DNA from: Euglena gracilis
Taxonomy: Eukaryota > Euglenida > Euglenophyceae > Euglenales
Direction of reading: 5' to 3'
DNA: 64,000 nt
NCBI GenBank assembly: GCA_039621445.1
Contig: CP154957.1
Span: 8,909,071 to 8,973,070, forward strand
Shown: in pieces, positions 31,561 to 42,298 of the stretch
Position numbering within the stretch: the first letter of the stretch is position 1
Layout of the letters: every line of letters begins with the position of its first letter
The notes under the pieces: generated by a model
The model's database searches: none
The model's input: the letters and a program-made list of their open reading frames with translations, nothing else
What the model was told of the DNA's origin: nothing
Made by a program: the position numbers and the translations under genes

Positions 31561-32700
31561 CCCCTCCAAAGTGTGAAACTGCCGCCATTTTTTTTTAACT
31601 GTAAAGCCCCCCCCCCCCCCAAATTAAAGCCTCTCCCGAGGATTCTTGTCAGGGCAAAGCATGAATTTTTGGTGCGAGTATTATTTTTTTTCACAAGAAA
31701 CGTTTAATGTGGTGTTTTTTTTTGGATGAAAAACACATATTTAATGCACAAGAAATGGCATGCAAAAGTTTGATGCAGAATTGGTATTGAAATACAGTTT
31801 AACGCCGTGAAACTTCCAAAAAAAATCGATTTTTCCTTCCCCCTCACACAGAGCCCCCCCCCCAAACTCCCTGGCCTTGAAATCCCACCCAAATATGAAC
31901 TTGGGTGGCTTTATACTGGCATTCATACATGGTATTCCTGAAGAGGGACCAAATTATTTGGAGACACACCGATACACAAATTTTTTTTTGCCGATACACA
32001 CTAAACAGAGGTCTGGTCCGAAGCAGAAACCCAGTCATTCACTCCAAAAAAGCCAGTCAGCCACCTCCCCAGACACACCTTAAGCAAGATGGTATTATCC
32101 AACGCCACCTGGCCTCACAGCAAACAATGGGAATCGGTCATTCCACCCATTCAGCCCAACTCAGCTTTGCCTTTGACAGCATCCCTTTATTATGCAGTTT
32201 GAGTTGTCAGTCGTCCAAAAACTTCCAGCCAGACGTCAAAACCGAAATGAGCAAGAGCACAGAAATGACTGTTTTGTGTATTTCCATTGGCAATTTCCAT
32301 TATCCATCATATTTCATCATCATTAGACATTTGGCATGTGGCTTTGGAACCAACATCTTGAATATTTGGTACAGGACTTACAGTAAATTGCAACGTCTGA
32401 AAATTTACTTTTGAAGTTACCCCATAAGAACGTGGTTGCAATGGGTGTGTTTCAAATTTTTCACAAAAGAGAAGGATTGAAACTGGGATGGAAAATGCTG
32501 TGAATTGGTTTGAAGCTGGGTGGGATTGCTGCGGTAGAGCTACTGCTGAAGGGCTTCATATCGGAATCAGGCTGATCCTTATTCTGATCCACAAAGTCGG
32601 AGGGAGGTGAGGAGTCCAAGACCTGGATTGCCTGTCGTCCCCAAAACAATAAAAACACATGTCAGAAATCAACACCCCCGTGAAATGGTCACCTTTCGCA
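31561..32700. other. Unassigned intron sequence
   Basis: AT-rich, no exon recognised on either strand. Confidence 0.4.
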
Positions 32701-33200
32701 CCTGAGAATCTCTTAAAGACCCAATGGGTGGGTCCAGCAAGCCAGCTGGAAACAGGTGCTGGCTGAACCCCCCCCCCCCCCCCCGGGCTGTACAAGAAGG
32801 CCAGCCCCCCTCCACCCACCACAGCACCAGGCAAGAGGGAAAATACCCTTCGGAACCAAAAGCACCAAAAGGAAACCTTGACCAAAATCGTGCCACCAGA
32901 ACTGTACAGAAGGGGGGAGAAATTGCACATCGGGGGGGTCAAAAATTGCAGTACAAAAAAAAATTGCACAAAGTTGCTCAAAATTGCACAAAATTGCACA
33001 AAATTGCAAAAATTGCATGGTGCAATCCCCCCCCTGCTGTACAGGGAGGCCTCATGGGGGCCCCCACCAGGATGGGGGTGGGGGGTCCACCCCCCCAACA
33101 ACCACCCACAGGCGGTTTCGGGATTTTGCATAGCCCTCTCTCTCCCCCCTGGGGGGGTTGGCCTGCGGGCGTGAAATCCTTGGATATTTGCTATATAAAA
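32701..33200. repeat. GGGCTGTACAAGAAGGCC element
   Basis: An 18-bp C run is followed by GGGCTGTACAAGAAGGCCAG; the same word occurs at 38,583. A GCACAAAATTGCACAAAATTG short tandem tract lies at 32,955-33,015. Confidence 0.5.
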
Positions 33201-33257
33201 AAATCGGCATTTTGGGGGTATTTTGGGGGGGGAGGGATTCGAAAATGGGGGGAAAAC

Positions 33258-33446
33258 GTCAGCCTGGTGAGCGCACAGCAGGTAATCCCCAGGGACGATC
33301 CCAAAATACTTGCAGAACTCCGTGTAATACTTGGCCCGGTTGCTAGACTGGATGGTGGCCGCGCCTCCGCCGCATTCGGAGGCGCCGTTGATGATCATGA
33401 TTTGGACCCCGAAGCCGGGGTGTCGGCCCTCGGCGAGGTCGACCAC
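33258..33446 (-). CDS. GH19 chitinase gene, C-terminal catalytic-domain exon
   Basis: The frame reads VDLAEGRHPGFGVQIMIING, ASECGGG, then SSNRAKYYTEFCKYFGIVPG and DYLLC. This is the C-terminal part of a GH19 chitinase: the GR-x-PGFG step, the INGxxECGGG loop, the R-x-x-[YF]Y helix and the closing Cys after PG. GH19 enzymes cut beta-1,4 linkages of chitin by an inverting mechanism and are usually secreted. A possible donor (GAC then GTTTTC) is at 33,257, phase 0. Oddly, no AG lies just upstream of 33,446 on this strand, so the acceptor is unresolved. Confidence 0.8.
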
Positions 33447-33499
33447 AGAAATTTTTTTATTCCATTTCAATTTTATTTTATTTGGCAGCCTCATGCTGG

Positions 33500-34434
33500 G
33501 ACCCCATGAGGGGGGGGGGCAGTTGTGATGGGGAATAAATGAGACAGGGTTGAGGTTACAATTCGCACCCGAGTTCCGGCCGATTTTTCTTTTGACCTGA
33601 TTTTGCCTACAGTTAGGTCAAATTTCCTCAATGTATGCAGGAGAAAATATTTTGCCTAAATTTTGGTCAAACCTCAGCCCAGAATGAAAGCCCTATCCCA
33701 TAAACCTCGTCATGGGAGGGGGGGCAGTGGGATAAAGTACTGTTGGAATGGCAGTCGATCCCTTTATGGGCGAAATGACATCACAAATGGGGGGTTTCCC
33801 AGGGATTCATGTTGACGACCCTTGACTCTTATTGAAAACTTGATATTTGCGACGATTTGTAATTATTCAAGATTGTTTGTAATTATTTCTGCAACTAAAA
33901 CTCCGGGTTTTTCTTTGCACAAAGCTGCAGTGCGCACTCAAAAAATTTTCTTTCTGAATTGAGAATTGATTTGAATACTATGAAATTGAAGCATTGAAGA
34001 GAATTGATTTTCTGGATTTTTTTTTGGCACTTTGCAGGGTTTTGTATAATAAAAAAATGCGTTTCATCCTTCAGAAAGTCATTTTCTGAAGCATCTGGAG
34101 ACAATCTAAAAAAAAATGCTATTTTCGGCCACCTTGGGCCATTTTTGGCTAAACTGTCAGCAACTTTGGGTCATTTTGGTCCAACTGTCAGATTTTCTCT
34201 AATTTTTGGGGCACGTTGGCCAATTTTCAACCATTAGGACCAAGAACCAACAATTAGGACCACATAAATTTTGTTTGGCATTGGAGAAAGGAGGGGCTGG
34301 TGTTGGGCAAGCTCCCATGAGTTGGACAGGAACACGTAAAGAGAAAAGAAGGCGAAGGGGATTCATTTTCCGAAGTTCAAATGCTGTCTCCGGCAGTTGG
34401 TTTTGTAGAGTAGGTTTTCTTTTTCCTTGGTCAG
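33500..34434. other. Unassigned intron sequence
   Basis: Short (A/T)TTTTGGCCA-like degenerate repeats at 34,100-34,220. No exon recognised. Confidence 0.4.
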
Positions 34435-34650
34435 GTTTGACTGGCCAGGCGCCCAGCCCAGGTTTGACTGGTCAGGTGCCCCCTCCTTCCACATCCTCCC
34501 CATGGATTTTCCTGGAATGCCCATGGACCCAACCGCAAGTGCCTTTGGCACAAACTGGGTGGACGGGTTTTCTCGGCAAGGAAACCTGCCAGCCCCATTT
34601 TCCACCAGATGGGCTACAATGTGCTGTGCCCTTAAGCCACTGCAGAACAG
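34435..34650 (+). CDS. Plus-strand exon candidate inside the chitinase gene
   Basis: A pyrimidine-rich acceptor (TTTTCCTTGGTCAG) precedes a frame reading FDWPGAQPRFDWSGAPSFHI, LPMDFPGMPMDPTASAFGTN and WVDGFSRQGNLPAPFSTRWA, ending at donor CAGAACAG then GTGAAA. FDW-x-GA is duplicated in tandem at its start. Unidentified; either a nested gene on the opposite strand or a pseudo-exon. Confidence 0.42.
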
Positions 34651-34789
34651 GTGAAACCATTTTGCGCGTTTTCGGCTTTTTGGGTTCCCCTCCTGCCGCC
34701 CCCCCTCCATTTCTTCTGTGGACCCCTGGAAGGAAAGGGACCCTGAGGATGCGTCAGGGTCAGGCTGTTTTTTTTTACCAACCCTGGGG

Positions 34790-35045
34790 GGGGGGGTCCG
34801 GAGTGCCTGTGAGTGCCTGCCCAGGCACCCACTACCCCCCCAGGGGGGGGTCGGATTTCGGCCTGTGCCCAGGCACATTCCTTGGCTCCCTGGCAAAGCC
34901 AAAGGCTCCCTGGCGCCTTTGGCGCCGGGGTTGTGCTAGGGCACTTTTGGTCGTGTACCCCCCCCCGGGGTCGGATTTGGAGTGCCTTGGAGTGCCTGCC
35001 CAGGCAGGCACCCCCCCCCCCCCCGGGGGGGGGTCGGCACCCAAA
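34790..35045 (+). repeat. TGCCTGCC/GGCACCC element, copy 2
   Basis: Same modules as 28,925-29,125: GTGCCCAGGCACATTCCTTG, GCGCCGGGGTTGTGCTAGGG, GGAGTGCCTTGGAGTGCC and GGGGTCGGCACCCAAATAC. Confidence 0.75.
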
Positions 35046-35746
35046 TACTAACACACTAACACACTAAAATACGGCCTGGTCAGGGTAGACCTCCCACAGA
35101 CCAGGTCTGTGTCCGGCATCTCTTTGACCAGAATGCCTGGTCCGGAAGAGAAATCGGGCATAGCCCTCGGAGGGGGATGTGTGCCAGGCGTATGCTCTCT
35201 GCTCTTCCGATGAGGAAGTTAGCATGAGAGAAGATCCCATTAGGATCTCCCATGCGTCCCTTTCCTGTTTCAACTTTCTTTGAGGGGGAGACAGACATTC
35301 ATCAATGAGGTGAAAAGCCTCGTTCGCGATAATTTGTGACGATTATGTGTAATTGTTTGTGATTATTATTCTTGATTGGGAAACACCAAATTTGTGGTGG
35401 TTAAGGATTCTGCGTACACAAACCTGTAGGAATCCCTGCTACAAGTAAAAACAAGCTTTGGGCCAAAAAAACCTTCAGATCACAATGCGGCGTCTGACAG
35501 CTCTGTGAAGTAGGAGAACTCAAAGAAAGGTAGGGTTCAGAGGCCCCCAAAACTGAAAGGGAAAAAAATATCCGGATCACATCGTTGGGTCTCCACCAGC
35601 CAACTGCCTCCAGGGCTGTGCTTCGCAATGAGAGGGCAGAATGCCACACTGGCAAAAAAAATGAAATGACTTGAAATGAAATTGAAATGACTTTTCTGTT
35701 TCATTTCAGAGTTTGTCACCCAACCCTATTTACTTTTCGGACTCAG
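35046..35746. other. Unassigned intron sequence
   Basis: At 35,080-35,280 the minus strand has protein-like frames (AYAWHTSPSEGYARFLFRTR) without clear splice sites. Confidence 0.25.
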
Positions 35747-35824
35747 GGATCTGCACTGGACCTTTTGATCCCATATGACAGGATTAAGGTTGACAAACAT
35801 TTAGCTGAAGGAAGAATTATTCTT
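35747..35824 (+). CDS. Short plus-strand exon with strong splice sites
   Basis: Bounded by TTTTCGGACTCAG and GTAAGT, exactly 26 codons: GSALDLLIPYDRIKVDKHLA then EGRIIL. The sites are among the best in the window. It lies within an intron of the minus-strand chitinase, so a nested or overlapping gene is possible. Unidentified. Confidence 0.48.
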
Positions 35825-35928
35825 GTAAGTGGTAAATATCATGTTCTTTGCAGAAAAATGAATGTGAATGCTCCATCAGCACTCAACATGTTGTATGCAA
35901 CTACTCTCATACTTGTACCTCCCCCCTA

Positions 35929-36422
35929 CCCGCCCCCCCCCCCGGGCAATTGTCGCGTGACAAATCGGGCAGCACGGAGGGGGGTGACAATTTCCCGGGG
36001 TGACAATTTGGCCGGCACAGAGGGGGGTGACAATTGCCCAGGGGCGTCAATTGCCCGGGGGCATCAATTGCCCACCCATGTGGGCCACATTAAATCCAAA
36101 CGACCAAAAACACCATCTGAAACACCAGTGAACACGCAAAAATGAAGCTATGTTTGTGATATTGTGCAGAACATTTGGTATGTGACATTTCTCAGCACGT
36201 TCTAGCGAAATAGAGGATCAATCGAGTCGTGTCGGCGAAAAGACAGTTCACAAACATCTTCTGTGGTGGGGGGTGACAAATTGGGCAGCACGGACAGGGG
36301 TGACAATTTCCCGGGGTGACAAATTGGCCGGCACAGCCAGGGTGACAATTGCCCGGGGGCGTCAATTGCCCGGGGGCGTCAATTGCCCGGGGGCGTCAAT
36401 TGCCCGGGGGGGGGGGGGCGGG
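35929..36422. mobile_element. TA-flanked element with CAATTG-G/C ends
   Basis: TA at 35,927 and 36,423 flank CCCGCCCCCCCCC...GGGCAATTG and the inverse CAATTGCCCGGGGGGGG. The interior repeats GGGTGACAATTTCCCGGGG and, three times in tandem, GGGCGTCAATTGCCCGG. Confidence 0.8.
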
Positions 36423-36424
36423 TA

Positions 36425-36821
36425 GTCGTATGACCGGGTTCCTGCAACCTGTGACCGGGGGGGTGGTCATAACACCCCATAACCTGCAACCTGTGACCGG
36501 GGGGTGGTCATAGATGAAGGGGCGGTCGTAGAAGTGTGTGAAAACTGTCCCAAAATGGCAGATTTACCCCCCCCAAAATGTCCCATTTTTCAAAAATTCG
36601 GCGCTTCGCGCCGGCAGGGGGGACCTTATTTTGGGGGGGTCCATTTCATGGATTTTTGCTCGGACCGGCCAGGGGGGGGGGGGACTTATTTTGGGGGGTT
36701 AAATTTTTCGCAACCTGCAACCTGTGACCGGGGGGGTGGTCATAACACCCCCATGACCTGCAACCTGTGACCGGGGGGGTGGTCATAAATGAGGGGTGGT
36801 CGTACGACCAGGGGGGGGGGG
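36425..36821. mobile_element. TA-flanked TCGTACGACC element
   Basis: Starts GTCGTATGACCGGGTTCC right after the TA of the previous element and ends CGTACGACCAGGGGGG then TA (36,822). CCTGCAACCTGTGACCGGGG occurs four times. The core holds AAATTCGGCGCTTCGCGCCG. Confidence 0.72.
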
Positions 36822-36967
36822 TATGACATCAACAATCAAAAGAAGGTTGCAACCAAGCTGGGATCAGCTGTCCTTCCTATGTTGTAGTTTGTGGGGGGGG
36901 GGGGGGGTGGTTGTCCTGGAAGTTTGAACCGCCGGATGGACGCTTTGTGCACCACCGGCAAGGTTAG

Positions 36968-37000
36968 CTGGCTGTGAACTCCCCCGTCACCAAGCCTTTC
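36968..37000 (-). CDS. GH19 chitinase gene, possible mini-exon
   Basis: After AG (GGAGATTTAG) the minus strand reads KGLVTGEFTAS. Position, strand and content fit the VTG-x-[WF]-T-x-S link of GH19 between the exons at 37.4 and 33.4 kb, and the number of residues to GRHPGFG would be exactly right. There is no GT after it and no AG before the next exon, so the link is atypical. Chance is possible for 11 residues. Confidence 0.38.
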
Positions 37001-37379
37001 TAAATCTCCACGTATTTCAAACCACCTCGACCCATGCCAATTGCTGGAAGTTTCTGCTGTTATATTTTTTTGTGGAAAAAAAATTACACAACCAGATGGA
37101 ATGGAAAATCAATTTGGGGTAATAATGGAGGAAGATGGATGAACTCTCAGCGCTCAGTGTCAAGAGTGACAAAGGAGGGTATTAATCACCACCCTCTCTA
37201 CTCACAGACTGAGAGACAAAAGAATGACGAGGCACGCCTGAGTCGATTACTTCCTCCATTGAAAGTGTCACGGAAGGTATAAAAAAAAACCCCAAGCGCA
37301 TGGCAGCAGTTCGTTCAAAGGTTTGCGTACATATCTCTGTGAAACAAGGAAAGGCTGGGGTGAGCCCGGCCCTCCTCGT

Positions 37380-37560
37380 GGCGTCGTGGCCCGAGGGCTT
37401 CGGGGACTGCGGGGTCATGTAGAACCAGAGGGCGGAGGCGAAGGCCAGCCACCCGTTCTCGTCGGCCGCCACCACCAGGGACGGGTTGGTCAGCAAAACG
37501 CGGCAGAGAAGGGCGAGCCGGCGCCCCTCCCCAGGGTATTGCAACGCCCCGGTTGTGGGA
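37380..37560 (-). CDS. GH19 chitinase gene, exon with the second family signature
   Basis: The frame reads GEGRRLALLCRVLLTNPSLV, VAADENGWLAFASALWFYMT, then PQSPKPSGHDA. LAFASALWFYM fits the second GH19 family signature (L-[GSA]-F-x-S-A-L-W-[FY]-W-M type) with one change, Tyr where Trp is usual. NPSLV before it and KPSGHD after it are also family features. Exact splice borders are not clear: the likely upstream AG does not match the phase of the exon at 40,526. Confidence 0.82.
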
Positions 37561-37579
37561 ACAGTTTGACACAAAAATG

Positions 37580-38125
37580 GAACTCTGGAGAACAGGTTTT
37601 TGAACTGATTGAAATGATTCTAAAACTTACTGAAACTTATTGACGGAATTCTCGGATAATTTTGACAGGCTCCAATGGACAAGAGGGTGAAATGACATTT
37701 ACAAATGGACTTTCTCGCGAATTACGTCAAAAGTTACAAATAAAGAGGGGCTTCAAAAAAAGTGACCCAAAATCGCGTTCTCGGGAGATTTTTTAAACAA
37801 AATTCACAAAAGGCAGATCACAAAAACATAAAGTAAGAAAAAAATTATAGGGGTCTAGGACCCCACCGGAACCAAAAAAAGTTCTGGGGGGGGTCCTAGA
37901 CTGCTGGCTGAGGGGGGCAGGATATTAAGTGAGTGGGGAGGGGGGATCCAGAGGGTGGGGGGCCGGACCACCCCCTCCCCCTGTGCAAAAAATTTTCGGC
38001 CTTGCTCGCAGAAATTTTTGGCCCAATAATCGCGTTTTTGTGCGCTTTTCATTGAAAAATCGGTCACAACATACACCAAATTTTTCATATTTTGGGGTTC
38101 CCACAAGGGGGAGTTCCGGAACCAG
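37580..38125. repeat. G/C element remains
   Basis: Hairpins around 37,885-37,990 with a GTGCAAAAAATTTTCGGCC core. No exon. Confidence 0.4.
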
Positions 38126-38300
38126 TGAGTGTATGTCCCTACAGCGCTGGAATTACACCAGAGCTGCTCAGCTGGCCAGGCGGAGCAACAAAAGAGCACT
38201 GGTTTAAGGTACCTGGCCACTCACCACACAGCAAACAGGGCCAGAAGCGAAGCTAGCGCCGGCCATAAACAGACAAGAAGCCTTAGTGCAACTAAGGGGG
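38126..38300 (+). repeat. ~175-bp repeat, copy 1 (inverted copy at 46,366-46,542)
   Basis: GTGAGTGTATGTCCCTACAG to CCTTAGTGCAACTAAGG, including GGCCAGGCGGAGCAACAAAA. The copy at 46.4 kb is highly similar and reversed. Confidence 0.85.
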
Positions 38301-38529
38301 TCCCCCCCTCCCCCTTGGTCCAAAGGGGGGTCTGGACCCCCCCCCCTGCAAAACGACTGCTCACTTAATCCCTCTGGGGGGTCGGACCCCCCTCCCCTCA
38401 CCCTGAAGAAAAACCAACAATCGCTGAACAACCTGTCCAAACCACAATGAAAAGCTACCACCCGAAGGAATCAAGGAGAGGGATGAAAATCCGACTTTTT
38501 TCTGTCAAAACTCCTTGGGTTTGGTGCAA

Positions 38530-39435
38530 AAAACCCTCCAAAACACCATTTCCCCATCATTTTGTCTGAACTCACATCCACAGGGCTGTACAAGAAGGCC
38601 TGATGGGGTCACCCGCGAAGTGGGGTTCAGACCCACCATGGCACTTTGCAAGGGAGAAATTTCCTTCGGCGGATTTGGTGCCAAAAGACAATTTGTCTGA
38701 AAAAATTGACACCCCTAGAAAAAATGGTAAGGGGTGATGGGGATGGGGGTCGCCCCACCCACCACCCATGAGGTCTCCAGGATTCATCGTCCAGCCCTGC
38801 ACAGTCCAACCCCTTTGCACAAACCCCCAACCCCTAAACCTGGACCCCCCCTCCAGTGGGTTGTTCCGCATTAAAAAGGAGTCTGGACAGAACGAATAAT
38901 TTCTCCTAAAAATTAACAGCTCGAGCATTTTGCAAAGGAAAATTTTAAATTTTTAATATAAAATTTAATAATTTAATGATTATTGATGATTTATTTTTCA
39001 ATAAAAATGTTTAAATTCTCGATATGGCCACGTCGCAAACTGGTAGAAAGGTGTCACACTACAGGTTCTGGGAATGCTTGCCCATCACTGAATCGACACA
39101 TTGCCAAAAATGGCTGCGCTGAAGGGTCCATAATTATAGTTGTGTCCGCACCGCTGTTGGGTAATCTCAAACTTGGTAATCTCCAACGAAAACGAAGGTC
39201 CCCCTGGACCCCAACAGAAAATGTGCCAGGTGTTAAGGGATGGTCTAGGTTTGGCACTGTGCGCCAAAATTTTCCGCATTCTCGACAAAGTTTAACCAAA
39301 ACAGTCTGCAATATCGCATAACGCGTCGATTTTAGGGGGTAAATTCATTTCAGAAGCGCCATGCTCGCAGAGAAACCATGGACACACAACTGGGGCAGGG
39401 TGAAGCAAGAGCTGAAACGAAGACAGGGTTTTACT
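38530..39435. other. Unassigned intron sequence
   Basis: 38,583-38,700 is related to 32,780-32,900 (GGGCTGTACAAGAAGGCC). Nothing else recognised. Confidence 0.35.
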
Positions 39436-39439
39436 AGTG

Positions 39440-39610
39440 GACCCTCGGAGGGTCCACTTGAAAAACGACCCGGGGCCTTCGGCCGATCTGGTTGAAATTC
39501 AAGGCCCAAACTAGATTTTGCCTGGGACAGGGTTGAAATTTGCCCCCGCGGAGCCCCCTGAGCGAGTGGACGGCGTCAATGGGGACACGGTAAATGGGTG
39601 GGACCCACCA
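39440..39610 (-). CDS. Possible exon
   Basis: The minus strand reads VPIDAVHSLRGLRGGKFQPC then PRQNLVWALNFNQIGRRPRV. It ends at an AGTGGACCCTCGGAGGGTCC palindrome (39,436). No GH19 segment is expected here, so it is not part of the chitinase unless an insertion. Unidentified. Confidence 0.28.
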
Positions 39611-39724
39611 ATTGTTGGCATGTTTCGGGGGTGGGGGTCGACCCCCCACCTTTTATGGCAGCTCACAAGGTGAGGCTTTGGGCTGGACCTATTCCAGGAA
39701 AGGATGCACCTCGAGCAAGCTTGT

Positions 39725-39970
39725 GCTTACCGACCGGGGGGGGTAGGGGGTGGGTGGGTGCTATGGGGTGCCTGCCCCAAGCAGGCACACCCCCCCCCGT
39801 GGGGGCAGGGGTCCGGGGGGACCCAGAAAATTTTCATTGAAGATGGCCTTTTCCGGGGTCGGAGGGGGGTGCCTGCTATGGGCAGGCACCCCCCAAAACC
39901 CCACCCCCCACCCGGGGGGGGTGGGGGGGGGGCGGATCGGGTGCTATAGGGTGCCTGCCCCTAGCACCCC
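39725..39970. repeat. GGTGCCTGCC G/C element
   Basis: GGGGTGCCTGCCCCAAGCAG, TGCCTGCTATGGGCAGGCAC and GGGTGCCTGCCCCTAGCACC with C/G runs between. Confidence 0.65.
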
Positions 39971-40386
39971 CCTTATGTATTTATATACTAATATTACAAT
40001 TATATGTTTATATATTAATAATTTAAAATTTTTGAATAATTCTTGTTTGACCAGAAAAACAAATAAACATTTTTGGTCGATTTGGGGGCGCTGAAAGTAT
40101 AAGCAATTACCGAAGGATGATCATACATGCTGTGATTCGGCTTGGGGACCATACCCTCCCCAAGCTACACGATCTAGATCTCACTCCAAACCATTGTCCG
40201 AACATAAGTTGTACTTGGCGCTTTCTCCCGGGCCCAAAGCCACCCACCCACTTAGGTCAGCAACATAGGTTCGTTTAACACTTTTTTTTTTGCATGACTC
40301 CTCCTGGGCCAGGGTAGGTGGGTGGGTTGGGGCCAGGAGGAGGGCCATCTCCCGAGGTATTGCAAAATTGGTGCCTTAGCAATTTG

Positions 40387-40424
40387 CCCCCCCCCCCCCC
40401 CCCCCCCACCCCCCCCCCCCCCCC
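40387..40424. repeat. C homopolymer tract
   Basis: Nearly unbroken C run of about 37 bases with one A. Confidence 0.97.
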
Positions 40425-40525
40425 GCTGTGCACTCACCTGTGTTGATGCCACTCAGACGAGCACATTGACACCACGCACAGAGTTGTTCCCGCCACACCA
40501 CGGCGACACAGAGTGCTGAATGTAC

Positions 40526-40675
40526 CATCAGCAGCGGGGCGCGCATAGCTCAGCTGGTGGGCCCCACGCCCAAAGTACCGCACCCCGGGGGGGCAGGGCC
40601 ACAGCTCCCCCTGCCAGGTGTCTGGCTGGCAGGTGCCGCCACGGTAGTCGCCACCAGGGCCATGCAGAAAACGTC
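40526..40675 (-). CDS. GH19 chitinase gene, YFGRG exon
   Basis: Acceptor CCATGCGAG (40,676-40,677), donor GATG then GTACAT (40,525), 150 nt. It reads RFLHGPGGDYRGGTCQPDTW, QGELWPCPPGVRYFGRGAHQ, LSYARPAAD. WPC-P-G-x-x-YFGRG-x-x-QLSY is the hallmark of the GH19 substrate groove. The family normally continues N-Y-N-Y-G after QLSY; here ARPAAD follows, which suggests an unresolved border or real divergence. It joins the exon at 41,230 in phase (C plus GA). Confidence 0.85.
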
Positions 40676-40799
40676 CTCGCATGGCAAATGTTGTCTTTCA
40701 GACTCTTCTGAAAACAACACTAAATTGCAAGATGGATGGAAATGGCAGGGCAGACAAAAAATAACGGTAAAAAATATTTTGGCAGAATCCCCAAATTTA

Positions 40800-41229
40800 C
40801 AACTATTTCAACCGATTTCAACAATTTTCAACCGGTGTCAATTCCCAGCACCCTCTTCCATTAAGCCTGAACATGAAATGACCAAAATGGAAAAGCTGGA
40901 AAATGTTCCAAAATGGTCCAAAAAAAAAGGAAACATGCTGGCAAATATTGACCCTTGATGGCATTTTTGAGGCAAAATCTTACAAATTTGTTCATTTCCC
41001 TCAATGAAAAGCAGGAGGGAAAATGCTTGGCACATTGAAAAATGGTTGCCACAAAATGGTTGAATGCCAAATTCTATCAAAATTCATTTCCAAAAGCAAA
41101 ATTTCACCCGAATATCATTTAACATATCTCTTTACCTTAATTTTTGTCTGCCTGCACCATGGGTACTCTTTTAGAGACGGGATTTCTCCAAAGCGCATCC
41201 TCAGTGCAAATATGGAACGGCGGGGCAAC
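40800..41229. other. Chitinase intron
   Basis: A-rich, CCAAAATGG-like short repeats. No exon. Confidence 0.5.
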
Positions 41230-41344
41230 GGTTGTCGAGGCGTGCAAGGCCATGCTTGCAACCACTGGTCGCTGCGGCGCAGCCCACTTCCTCGAAGAAG
41301 TACAAACCCTGCTTCCAGTCGGGAACCGCCCACCGGGGGCAAAC
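41230..41344 (-). CDS. GH19 chitinase gene, WKQGLYF exon
   Basis: Acceptor GGAAAAG (41,345-41,346) and donor CAACC then GTTGCC (41,229), 115 nt. It reads VCPRWAVPDWKQGLYFFEEV, GCAAATSGCKHGLARLDN. W-[KR]-Q-G-L-Y-[FY] followed by an E-x-GC step is typical of GH19 after the catalytic-acid segment. The exon begins in phase 0, exactly where the exon at 42,151 ends. Confidence 0.85.
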
Positions 41345-41349
41345 CTTTT

Positions 41350-42150
41350 CCAGTCAACAAGTGTCAACAAAAGGCAAATGGACGCCCCTGTGAGAAGGTT
41401 TGGGGAGGCGGTGTGAGCCACAACCAGGGAGCAGCATCAGGACGGAAAAAAAAACAGAAATTTCATTTGACATCGAGAAAAGGATACTGTACATTTCTTC
41501 AACCCAAGCTTCATTTAACAAGCCCCCAGCTTGAGCATAGAGTTTCTAACAATATCCCCCCCCCCGGAGGAGAGGGCCTCAGACATATGGGTCAGGAATC
41601 CCGTGAGGATAGCCAAGCACAAAAAGCATATCTACAGATTCCATTTTCAAACAGAACAAGCCACCCATGTGACACTCAAACCCTTGAAACTTGTGAAAAA
41701 AATTCGCAATTTTATAAAAACTGAAGATTGAACCCTGAGAATGAAACATTTCAAAAACAATTTGTTGAGTCTCCAATGGTGAGCTTTCATCGTTCTCCGT
41801 TGGCACGCGCACAACAATAATGTTGCCGGGGGGGGGGGATACAGTGGTGGAGACGGACGGGAGGAGCCTCAGACCTTGATACTTTTTTATTCTCCCTTCT
41901 TGCCGTAGGAATGAAAATGTGGTTATAATGACTGGCAGGAGAATAAAATGTTTGCCACTTGCATTATTTTCCCCCATGCTTGGTGGGGGAGCAAGAACAG
42001 TTTGGGCACAATGGAGGGGTCCCAGACACAGAAATCAGTACTTCACCAGAACAGGAAGGGAAATAAAAAGATGCTTAAAAGACTGCTCCCCTCCCAAAAA
42101 ACACAAATACAAATCATCATTTCCAAGCAAAGCTGAGCCCTGGGCCCAAC
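41350..42150. other. Chitinase intron
   Basis: C run at 41,558-41,566 and G run at 41,829-41,838 mark small fold-back remnants; otherwise unassigned. Confidence 0.45.
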
Positions 42151-42224
42151 TTCCTGCACCCACATCGCAAACATGGTTGAAAGCTCCAAGCGACATAAAT
42201 TGTCCAGATTTTCGGAAAGCCCTT
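42151..42224 (-). CDS. GH19 chitinase gene, catalytic-acid exon
   Basis: Acceptor CTGCAGCAG (42,225-42,226), donor CAGGAA then GTTGGG (42,150), 74 nt. It reads GLSENLDNLCRLELSTMFAM then WVQE. R-x-E-L-x-x-[FM]-[FL]-A-x-x-x-x-E matches the helix that carries the general-acid glutamate in GH19; the usual HET is QEV across the junction. Phase agrees with both neighbours (G plus AA before; phase 0 after). Confidence 0.82.
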
Positions 42225-42298
42225 CTGCTGCAGGCCCACGCCGCTCCAAAAAAAAAAGGGACAAAATGCCTGGGTAGCGTTGGGAGCCTGGCAGGGAC

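Noticed and set aside
32556-33260. Continuation of the chitinase exon as a 312-codon frame
   Set aside because: Downstream of residue DYLLC the frame is made of G/C-run and GCACAAAATTG repeat translation, and the family domain has ended.
35560-35660. Missing GH19 linking exon
   Set aside because: None of the three minus-strand frames gives the VTG-x-[WF]-T-x-S step; the 36,968-37,000 segment fits better.
36968-37000. Euglenid-type non-conventional introns as a general feature
   Set aside because: Most other exon borders in the window are GT-AG, so one unresolved junction does not justify that claim.
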